DNA of 64,000 nt from Cymbomonas tetramitiformis (taxonomy: Eukaryota > Chlorophyta > Pyramimonadophyceae > Pyramimonadales > Pyramimonadaceae): positions 50,740 through 114,739 of the forward strand of contig LGRX02035296.1 of assembly GCA_001247695.2 (NCBI GenBank). Reading direction: 5' to 3'. The notes below the pieces were generated by a model. The model was not told where the DNA came from and made no database searches. It was given only the letters and a program-made list of their open reading frames with translations. This document shows positions 39,891-49,500 of this stretch, piece by piece. A program made the translations under genes and the position numbers. Every line of letters starts with the position of its first letter. Position 1 is the stretch's first letter.

Positions 39891-40113
39891 GTGAAAACGT
39901 GGTCCTTGTGAAAGGACCCAACGCGATTTGGGTCCTGTAATAAGGACCCCGGGGCAGTAGCCATCGTGTGTCACCGTTTTGAGTGTATTTACTCTCAACT
40001 GAACTCTCTATTGTACTCTGAATGACGCTGAGACCAGAGCTTACGAGTTGTGGCCGGCGCGCGCCGATCACGATTTTCGACACGACAAGATGAATGGAAA
40101 GCGGCTCGTAAAC

Positions 40114-40383
40114 TCACGGAGAGAGCTCGAGGCATCGCCCCCCCATAATAAGGTGGGGGGGTGTCTCTTGTGTTTCCCCCTTCGGAGAACATTGTCACAA
40201 GTCACTTGCCAGTGTCACCGTGACTGTCCATGCACAACCATAAAGCCCTAAGTATTTTTATGTGATGCATCTTAGTCACCCGAAAGTCTGTGCTTCCTGC
40301 CGTGCTCCGATTGTAGTGCATATATATTGCTTATATATATATATATACCCACTCGACCGACCGCGATATCACGTCTTTCTTCA
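40114..40383 (+). repeat. 5' LTR of gag-only element, copy 2
   Basis: Diverged but clearly alignable with the LTRs at 35,135 and 37,889, including the TATATA stretch and CCGCGATATCACGTCTTTC. Confidence 0.8.
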
Positions 40384-40561
40384 AGTTACGGGCGGACCAC
40401 TTCAGTGGTGGTATTGTTTCTTTTGGGATTCTAATTTCCGTCTCGTCGAACGTACCGACTACCGTAAGTCTCGTCGAACTTTACCGACTACCGCTACGGC
40501 ATCACCGATTTCACCCTCACCGCCGATTACCGAAACCGGAAGTTTCGTCGAACTCAACAAC

Positions 40562-41478
40562 ATGTCGCAAGTTACTTCTACGAGTCATGCTACAAAACCC
40601 AGGGGGTCCTTCGGGGTTTGATTACTCCGAAGCGCCCCTCACCGGCATTATCAGCCAGTGGCTCGATGTCTGGTGGTGCACCTGAGGATTTTCCGTCCGA
40701 CACGAAGCCCCCGACTCCGCAGGATCCGATCTTAGGCTGACCACGCCCCCAGAGATCATGCCCCGGTGCTCGAAAACGGAGTCGGGGCGGGGGGGGGTCT
40801 TCCCCAAGTGCTCGAAGCAGGTCGGGGTCATGCTAAGTTCGCGAAGCAGATGCAGGGGGGGTGAAAGAATATGGTGCATTTCATACGAATCAGCAATGTC
40901 GCTATTTGAAAATTTTCGTCTGCGGCACATGTCGGATCACTCGTAATACTAAAAGACCCCACGGTACGCTGCGCGTGTCGTGGGACCCGCCTCGCCCCTC
41001 GCGTGTTGGCCCCCGCCGCGCGTGTTGGCCCCCGCCGCGCGTGTTGGCTCTGCCGGGGGGGGGATAGGATCCGACCCCCCAAGGCAAAATATCGAGGTCT
41101 AGGGGGGGGGTCCAACCCCCCCAAGGCAAAATATCGAGGTCTGGGGGGGGGTCTAACCCCCCCATGGCAAAATATCAGCCTGTGGGGGGTTCAATCCCTG
41201 ACCTGAAAACAGTCGGGGTATTTCAATGGATGTGCTGCCCTCTCCCTCCCTGTGGTCAAAGCAAGTGAAGTGCAGCCTTACGCACCAACGGCGGGGTGGT
41301 TAAGCCCACCCATCGAGAGATTCGTCCCGTCGACTTCCTCGAAAACACCGACAATTTTCGCAGCACTCCGTATCGCGCATCTACCCGTGGCGTTCTTACG
41401 GAGCCCCTCTCGAAGTCCTTCGACTACGCTGAGAACGTTATCACCGTCCTGAAGGCTCGTGGGTATCAACCCAAAAGT
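40562..41478 (+). pseudogene. Gag relic, copy 2, left part
   Basis: The ATG at 40,562 begins MSQVTSTSHATKPRGSFGV. A one-base loss then shifts the frame compared with copy 1. The frame is open again from 41,296 (THREIRPVDFLENTDNF, STRGVLTEPLSKSFDYAEN, VITVLKARGYQPKS) up to the gypsy insertion. The right part at 55,251-55,357 continues (TGFTLEEDNAKEDFLALR). Confidence 0.75.
40735..41276. mobile_element. 542-bp insertion with GC-rich tandem arrays
   Basis: CTTA flanks both sides (40,731-40,734 and 41,277-41,280), and copy 1 of the gag element lacks this stretch. It contains about three copies of an 18-19 bp unit built on GCGTGTTGGCCCCCGCC (40,997-41,045) and three copies of a unit of about 40 bp built on CAAGGCAAAATATCGAGGTCT-type sequence with G runs (41,080-41,190). 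No transposase is encoded. Confidence 0.65.
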
Positions 41479-42229
41479 TGTGCCCGGAGCACAGCTATAA
41501 GGAGAAATTAGGGTTAGGGTTTAGGGAGTTACACGTTACTCATAAACCCTACCCCAATTAGGTGTGGAAAATACCATCCGACTTACGAGCATTAGCGTAC
41601 AGAACCGACGATTACCTACGGTCAGATATTTACAGTCGAGAAATACGGGCCTCGATCGACCGAGTCGATCGATAATTATGACCTCGATCTTTATGACAGT
41701 CGACTCGAACGATAATTATGACTACCGTAAATTATGACAGTCGACGATGAGGTCAGTCCTGCGATAATTGATTCAGCATTCGGGTCGTCGGGTGACGACT
41801 ACGAACTATGACAATAGAGGTACTCCGTCATCAACGATGTCCACGTCATCATTCAGTTTCGATTCATCATTCCTCCTTTATTACACGTGCAAATGCATTC
41901 GGGTGACAGCCTGTACTGTCACCCAACCGACGTCAGCACCGTACGATGTAGGAATCTAGGATCAGACTGTAGCACATCGATAGGAATTAATTATAGGACC
42001 TGCCTGATGACATCCTGACATTCAGACCTCTGTTGCTTGTGCTTATCTTGAAGGAACTTGGTAACTTTTTCATTATTCTCTTTTACCTTTCAGTAAACAC
42101 CACCTCTAGCACTAGTTGTTCTTAGTCTATTCTAAATTCGTTTCAACCTTAAAGTCTAATCCGACTTCGGATTCTTATTATTCATACTTCAACACATCCG
42201 AAACGGCTTTCATTGCGCAGTTTGGTCCA
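41479..42229 (+). repeat. Gypsy 5' LTR (751 bp)
   Basis: TG...CA. It carries telomere-like repeats at 41,508-41,526 and TATGACAGTCGA words. Confidence 0.95.
41508..41526 (+). repeat. Telomere-like repeats in 5' LTR
   Basis: TTAGGG TTAGGG TTTAGGG. The 3' LTR has one more TTAGGG unit at 54,518-54,542. TTTAGGG is the plant and many-algae telomere unit. Confidence 0.8.
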
Positions 42230-42232
42230 ACT

Positions 42233-42244
42233 TGGTATCAGAAC
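42233..42244 (+). promoter_or_regulatory. Gypsy primer-binding site
   Basis: TGGTATCAGAAC, three bases after the LTR, complements the 3' end of initiator tRNA-Met (consensus TGGTATCAGAGC). Confidence 0.8.
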
Positions 42245-42890
42245 GTAGTTCTGACTACGTCAAACACTTTAGGTCAACTCTCCTTGCTCCCACACTTAAG
42301 GGACAAGGAGCATCTTATAGCAAGACTTTGGTTAGACAGTGTGCTGCTGGGGTGCCGAGTTTCGGCATCTTGTTCAGCGGAGCCACTTCTACCAGGTCCT
42401 GTTGATACGTAGAGCCCAAAACCTCGAGTGGTGACTGGCCGTCTGCAAGATGTTGTTCACCAAGTCAACGGAAGAGGCCTCAAACCACCCTTAAGTGTGG
42501 TACACCGTTGACCAAACATCTTTGGAACTTCAGTGAGCTGCCAACGAGCTGTATTTGGCCATCCCACGTTGCTGAGCCCACTCCACCGGGCCTGGTGCAT
42601 ACTCTGAAGCCGGAACCTCAGACCCGACCCGGCAGGTGTAAGATGTTGTGGTGAAAGTCAACGGAAGAGCCCTCCACACAGTGTAAAAAGCGTTGACCGA
42701 GCCCCACTAGCCCACTGATAGCCCCACTTGGGTCAGAACCGCTTTCCACCGGTTTTCACAGCCAGCTGTCGCCTTCCTGAGCCCCAAGAGGCCCAAACGG
42801 ACCCCTCAACGCTGGGGGAGCCCCTGAGTGACACCACATCAGCTGTAACAGCCCTAGACGGCTTACAACACCGTTACAAGAACCCCTAAT
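42245..42890 (+). other. Gypsy leader, non-coding
   Basis: Between the primer site and the first ATG. It contains several repeats of GTCAACGGAAGA with AGATGTTGT upstream (42,450 and 42,640) and probably holds packaging signals. No gene is present. Confidence 0.4.
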
Positions 42891-45800
42891 ATGCCACCGA
42901 CGACTGGGACCCCACCGTCACCAGGGCTGGACAGCCCACCAGTGGGCACAGGTCCCACTGGCTCAGAGGGCCCGGAGGACCTGCAGTTCTCGCCCTTAGC
43001 CAGCCCTATCCTGGGTCTTCCGGAGGGGAGCCACCCCACCTTGTCCTCCGACACCCAAGCCCTCTTGGGTATGCTGGGAGGAGAGGCAGGGTTTGGGGCA
43101 AACCCTAGCCTGGAAGCTGCAGCCCCCTGGTTTGGGCCACCTCTACCAGCCCACCCTTGGGTGCTACCTCCTGGGAGCATGGTGCTGTCAGCACCCCCGG
43201 CAGCCCAACCCAGTCCAGCCGCTGCGCCGGTCACCGCGGGGGGCGTAACCTACTACCCTCCTGCACCTCCGGCTGCCCAACCCAGCCTGGCTGCTGCAGT
43301 TCCAGTTACCGCTGGAGGGGTGACTTATTACCCACAACCTGCAGGGGCCGTGGGGCTGGAGACACCTGGGCTCCCGGGGGGATACTACGGAGGAGTGATG
43401 CCGGGCGCATGGGGAACGCCGCACACTCCCGTCCCCTTCGTGTACGGGGAAGCGGGAGGGGCTGCACCCATGCCCTTGGGGCCCCACTTGCCCTACTGGG
43501 GTCTACCGCATCCTGCGACCGGGGCTGGGATCTACCCCCAGCCATACCCCGCCCTTCTGCCTTATGGGGCCCCGGGGCACACTCCTTACCATCATCTTCC
43601 CCCGGAGTACCTGCCGGTTCAACCGGGCTGGGGCCTAGCGGGAGGGCAAGGGGGGCCTGCGAACCCTACTCCGCAGGAAGCCCCGCTCGCGGACCCGCTC
43701 GGCACACCTCCCAGATCGACCCTCACCACCTTGGGGTCTGGAGGAGAGAGGCAACACCTCTCAGGATCCGCCACAGCAGACCCTGCAGCCGGGAGTTATT
43801 CCGCCGGGCAGTCGCTGTCCAGCTACGGCGGAACCTCCCCGGCCTTCTCACCGTCTGATCAGCCCCCGGCTGACCAACCCCGCGCTCGCAGATTGTTGGG
43901 GAAGAAGAAGGTGAGCTTCGAGGCGGACGCTGGAGGAACCGGACTCGGGGAACCGGTCCCCCCTGCTGCCACAGGCGAGGCATTGGCAGCACCCCCTGCG
44001 GCAGGGCTCTCTGGAAGGCCCGAGCATGGCGTGGACAGTGGGGAGCCACGCGCGGGGGTGGGTGCGAGAGGAGATGGTGTGGCGGGAAGGCACAGCCGAG
44101 GCGAAGGGCCGTACCCCACGGCCTCAGTACCAGTGGAGCCTCATAAGGAGCTGTCAATGGGCCCACCACTCCTGGAAACCTCTGAGCTGTCAACCCCCGT
44201 CGAGCGCCTGAGTGCACCTGCCCGCTTACCCTACCGGCCACCGGAGTATGTGCCCACCGCTGACTGTGAGGAAGTAAATAGCCGACCTACTCTCCCTCCA
44301 GGGTTGCTTACTCCGGCGCGAGACCAGCTGGCCCGCCTGGTGGAAACTCTGCCGGACCCGAGGAAAGAGGCCGACCGGCACTTCCTTTTCACAGCCTGCG
44401 TGGCCGATGCGGATGCCGCCGAGGCCTGGGAGAGCTACACCGTGCCCGAACCAGAGACAGCGAGGAGGCGGGCGCCTAGGGTCTACCGGGTTCAGTACTA
44501 CCGCGTGCCGGACGCCATCGATCCGGGGCGCGAGGCCACAACTACCTTGTGGCTACTGCGGCAACACCCCGCACTCCACTTGGTAAACCTGCAACTACAT
44601 GCGTTGCGCCCCTCATGCGAGGAGAATGAGTGGATGCAGCGCCTGCTGGATGAAGACCCGGAGGAGGTCGGACGGGCGTTGCAGGTGGGGCGGGACCTCC
44701 CAAGCTTCAACTGTCACAGGAAGGACGCTGCCCAAGGGGCACGATTCCACCTGTTCGAGCCCTTCAGGCGCTTCGCAGATGGACGGCTGGTCGACCGCTG
44801 GGGGGGAAAAGACGGGGAACTGATCCACTACCGGCGTGGACTCTTTGAGCCGGGTGAGGTCTGTCCCTGCAGCTCCTGCCTGCGCGCCCGGAAGCGAGAC
44901 AGTGAAACTCCAGAGGGCCCCTTGCAGAGGAGCTGGCGTCAGTACGCCGAGGAGGAGAAGCGCCGGTCGCCAGCGGTCCCTGCGCCCGTCCCTCCACGTC
45001 CCCCTCCGCGAGGGGATGTGCCGGAGAACCCCGAAGACTGGGCGGAGGAGTTGCTGCGGCAGGGCTGTGAGGGTGACCTTGGGTCGGGTCGTTCGGGCAC
45101 CCCTGGTGTCTCCATGTTGGACGTGCTGGTGGCGGGAGTGGTCGGAAGGCTGCGTCCACATCAACCAGTGCCGGGGTCTCGGACCGCTGAGAACGCACTG
45201 CCAATCGCCCCTGCGGACTCGCTGCACCCGGCCGACCCGCCGCTCCCACTACCACCCCCATCATCACTGGTGGACAGTGGAGATAGAACGTCCCGGGAAA
45301 TGGTTCCCCTGACTCGGGGGACTCAGCGTGTCCTGGTCATCCACTCCATTGAGGGAGCGGTGCTATGGGAAGTACTGCCCTTCGGAGACCTGCCAGAGGA
45401 GGATCTCTCTCCGCGACCCCTGGCACAGTTGCCCCGCGAGGGCCCGCGAGACGGGCTCCTGGACCTGTGGCAACTGGTGGCACATAAGACGGGGGTGACG
45501 CTGGACGACTACTTGACCCACGCCCGTGCCCCTCGAGCGGAGTACATGGTCAGTCTGGGGGACGCGTCCAGCCCGGGAGGGGGACACGCCTGGGGCTATG
45601 CCTGGATGGTGGACCAGCAGGTGTTTGGGGAGCTGGTCAACCGCCAGCGGCGAGTGATCCCCCTGCACTGGGTCCCCTGGGGGAGCATGAGCAATCTGGG
45701 CCCGATGCAGTTCCAAGATGCGGACAGGAGGCTAATTATCAGCCTCTTCCAGCGAGCCCGTGAGGGAGTCCGGTTCCCTCCAGTAGCATGGGCCCCAGCT

Positions 45801-46519
45801 GCCGCCCGCCGTGCGTACCGCACCTACACGGAGAAGGCTCCCGAGCAGATCCCTCTCAGCTCTCCCCTGAACCCTCGCTACACAGGAGGGGGTTCAACCG
45901 ATGGACCGGCTTATCAGTCCGTCTCCTGGGTGCCCCCTCCGCCAGCAGGACCTCCCCCCAGCTCGGCGAGAGCCCACGCGCCCGGGACAGGACTCCCTCC
46001 GAGAATGACCCCTCTCGCCATGCCCCCGATGAATCTGGCGCGGGAAACCCCGCAGCATCCGAGTGCCCCAGCACTGCCAGAGATCCCCCCCGGGACAGGA
46101 GGGTCACCGCAGCGGGAGCCCCCCCTGCAATATCCCCCGGGATATGAGCCCTGGCGGGCCGGGTTAGCCTCAGCTACGCCGGGGCCCAGTCCAGGGTGGG
46201 CCCCTCCCAGTCGAGGGAGACCCTGCCAGCCTGAGACGGGAGACACCTACCTGCGCAGCGGGGAACATGAGCTCAAGAGCATGCACAACCTCACGAGACA
46301 GCTCAAGGATGAGAATACTCTCCGGGAGTCTGCCAAGAAGGTCCTTCGCAGGATCGCCCCATTTCCAGGAGAGGCCAAGCTGCTGAAGGGACTGCTGGAG
46401 TTCCACTCCAGCATCACCAATGCCCTGGAGGATGAGACGGTGAAGGCAGCGATGGCCACCGACAGGACCCCCCAAAATGGAGTCCCTCCAGGGGAGAAGG
46501 TCTTGTCCATGGGGGGGGG
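42891..46519 (+). CDS. gag: Gypsy ORF1: large Pro-rich N-terminal protein leading into gag
   Basis: The ATG at 42,891 follows the leader directly. Residues 1-500 are Pro/Gly-rich and low in complexity. Residues about 520-690 look folded (RVYRVQYYRVPD, LWLLRQHPALHLVNLQL, then a CPCSSCLRARKR cluster). Residues about 810-980 also look folded (RVLVIHSIEGAVLWEVLPFG, LDLWQLVAHKTGVTLDDYL, HAWGYAWMVDQQVFGELVN). Neither is recognised. From about 1,120 a gag-like helical region begins (ELKSMHNLTRQLKDENTLR). The frame should change near a run of nine Gs at 46,511-46,519, after which gag continues in the +1 frame; the rest of this frame to 46,607 looks out of frame. Confidence 0.7.
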
Positions 46520-49500
46520 TGACCCGGGAGATATGGGAACACTGCCTGAGGGAGCTGCCGAAGAACAAAATGGACATGGACCCAGTTCGGTGGAAACTGA
46601 CCTATGACACCATGGAGAAGTTCTTCGGGCGCGTGGTACAGGTGGCCCTCTACAAGGATGACCTGTCCCAGCACCATCGGAAGACTCAGGCAGCCCGGCA
46701 GCAAGATCATGAGTCCGCCGCCGCCTTCAGCCTGCGCCTGGTGCAGATGGTGCGGCTGGCTCAGCTCCTGCATCGGTGCTCGGAGGGCTGCCAGGACATG
46801 GATGATGCTAGCCTGCCCAGCCTCCTGGTGGAGGGGCTGCGGGTGGAGACCCGGAACTGGGTCAAAGGGGAGATGGAGAGACAGAATGTGGACTTGCGAG
46901 ACCTCAGCACCATCCCCCACGAGGAACCCCTGATCTGGCTGGAGACCCTGGCGACGCGCTTCGAGGAGTCGCGTCCTTCGGCAGCGCGAGCAACGCGTCC
47001 CGAGGAATCGCGTCATTTGGCAACGCGGACCTCACTTTCTCGATCCCCACGCAGATTCGCCCTGGCTACAACCTCTGCAGCCCCAGCGAATGACCTGGAG
47101 GCAATCTGCGCGGAGCAGGAGTCTGATATTGACGAGCCAGAAGACAGGGGTTCCCCTCAACTGGCCGCAGCCGCCGCCACCGGTGCGCCCCGGGCCCCGT
47201 TCAAATGCTTCGCATGCCAGGAAGTGGGACACCGCGTAGCGGAATGCCCCAATACAGTCCTGCGCAATAAGTGGCTGGAGGCGCGTAACGGCGCGCAGGT
47301 GGCCCGGCAAGTGGCAGCGCTACTGGACGAGGCCAGCCAGTGGCAGGAGGCCCACCAGCTGCCCGACGCCGCGGATGGAACCAGCGGGGAAGAAAGCGAC
47401 CCCGAGCCCCCGGCAATGATGGCGGAAAGGTGCGGCCTGAGCGCACTAGTGGGTCAAGGGGCTTTAGGCTCGCTAGGTGCACCGCTCAAGCGGCACACCC
47501 AGCGTAGTCAACGCCATCTGCGGAACCCACATGTAGCCTTTCGGGGACGCTCGCGTCAGGGGGACCCCCAGAGGGACCTCTCTGAGGAGGTGCCCCTCCG
47601 CGAGACCACGGAGGCCGCCTCCGCCCTGGGGGGAAAGACAGTACATTGGGCGGAGCCCGTTCATAAGTCTGCCACCTACCGCGCCACGGTCGCAGGCGTG
47701 AGTCGTCCGCAGACCGGATGGCGGGCCACCCCAGGGTTGCGCAGTGTGCAGCGGCGTCTGTACGCGCTACAGCGGAAGGCACGCAGACTGCTTCTGGCCT
47801 TCCATAGAGGGGACGCGGAGGTGCTGCCTCCAAGGCAGCAGGACTTTGTGATCCCCGTGCACCGGTCCCGGCCCCCTCGGCGTCTGCCGGAGCGCCGCCG
47901 CACGGAAGAAGCCCGCCGACAGGCCTGGATTGAGGAACGGAGGGGACGGGGGACAGATGCAGAAGGCCTGCAAGCAGGGGGAGGCCCTGCGAGTGAGCGC
48001 CTTCGCCCGTCTGAGCAGCTGAAGGCCGCAGAGCCCCTACCCCAACAGAGGCCAGCGACCCTGTCTGCTGCGGCGTGGGAAGCTCTTTCCTCCGCAGAGC
48101 AGCGAGATGCAGCAAGAGCCCATAAGTTCTGGAAGAAGACGGGGGCCAGTCATAGACTGCAGACCCTCGTGGTGGAAGCAATGCGTAGAGTCATACCTGT
48201 CTTCTCTGGGCCAGCGGATGCCAAATTGGCTGATAGCTTCCAACCACCAAGAACTCTGGCTGATGCCTGGAAAGGCCTAGTTGTACTGTGCGAGTATATT
48301 AATAATATCTCACGTGCTCCTGCGTTGTGCTCGCTAGGCGGTCAGGATGCTAGCCTTGAGGCGGCTTCGGGCGATACGGTAGGGCGCGAATCCGGGTACC
48401 AACCCTCACACGGCTCAGGTCCCGGTGATCCCGGGTCCTCCCCCTCCTTTGAGGAAGGGAGTCAAACTAGTACGTCGCGCGATAGTGACCTCCCAGAGCT
48501 GATGTCCGCATCAGACTCCGAATCAGAATCCTCAGGGAGTTCAGCGGAGCCGTTGTTCGAGCACGACAGAGTAGAAGAGTCGTCTGCCGCCAGCGCTGAG
48601 GTGGATAGTGTCAGCGAAGACTCGCGGCGGCCAGGCTCGGAGGTTCCCTCGTCCATGCATGTGCAGGCCACCTCGGAATCGATCGGTCCGGAGCGAACGA
48701 GCGGGTCGTCGAGAGGAAACCTGCATTGCTGCCCGCATGTGCAAGAGGACGGGCAAGTCAACTGGGAATGGCAGAGCCGGGATCCAGTAGGCCCCGGCGA
48801 GAGTCTCTCCGCCCATGTCGGACGTGACGGCCCTCCCCCGCTGGAGCAGGGGCCCCTCCTGTTGGTGTTCTGGGCAGTCCTGAAGGGAAAGCGGGTGAAG
48901 GTAATGGTCGATACGGGGGCAACCGATTGTTTTATATCGGAAGACGCCGCCAAGCGTTGCGGCCTCCGTTTGCGGAGCACGGAGCCGTTGCGGGTCTCCC
49001 TCGCTGATGGGTCCGTTAAGGTGTCGGACACGGCGGCCTTTGGCAAGCTCGCGTGTACCACCTCACGGGGTTCATACGCGGAGACCCTGCGCATGCGAGT
49101 ACTTCGTATAGGCGTCCAGGTAGATGTGGTTCTGGGAGGCAGCTGGCTGCGTAGGTTGTCCCCGGTTTCCCTCGATTACCAAGGATGGGGGTCCATTTCT
49201 TTCCAGCACAAGGGTAGGCCCGTGACTATTACTGGGGGAAGTCCTGGTAGAGCGGCGTCCCCGAGGGACAAACGAGCCATGCACCTCACCGAGGAGGTTT
49301 TCCTGGAGCCGGCGCAGGCGCGTCGCGAGCTGGCGCGTTACCAGCGCCGATTCGGGAATAACCCGGACGCGGGACATGATGCGTTAGTGATTGTGCCCGC
49401 CCGCACGGAAGGACGACCGGCGGTGGTGGCTGCTTTGGAGTCAGGGGCGACTCCGCTTGAAGGGGGGGAGATGATTGAACGACCTTCAGTTTCCCTTCCA

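Larger units (their letters stand above)
38146..39966 (-). mobile_element. Hairpin-terminus element, copy C (mosaic)
   Basis: The right end, read on the minus strand, starts TGGCTACTGCCCC (39,966) and has two GGGTCC/GGACC-type hairpins within 70 bp. Near the left end (38,190-38,230) lies CCCCTGAAAATGAATTAAAA followed by GGCGGGTCCTTTCACAAGGA, close to sequence at 40-110 of copy A. The interior holds a mariner-like MITE, a GGCTTAATTTGG/CCAAATTAAGCC hairpin at 38,708-38,752 and a large palindrome. No transposase is seen. Whether this is one element or several is unclear. Confidence 0.4.

Noticed and set aside
39898..39966. Helitron 3' end (hairpin near terminus)
   Set aside because: Hairpins are present, but there is no CTRR end at a consistent distance and no Rep/helicase gene, so the class was left open.
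41508..41526. Chromosome end
   Set aside because: Only two or three telomere-like units, and they lie inside an LTR that is repeated at 54,489.
43157..46250. Several long frames on both strands within gypsy ORF1
   Set aside because: They are shadows caused by high GC content; only the 42,891 frame begins at an ATG after the leader and leads into gag.
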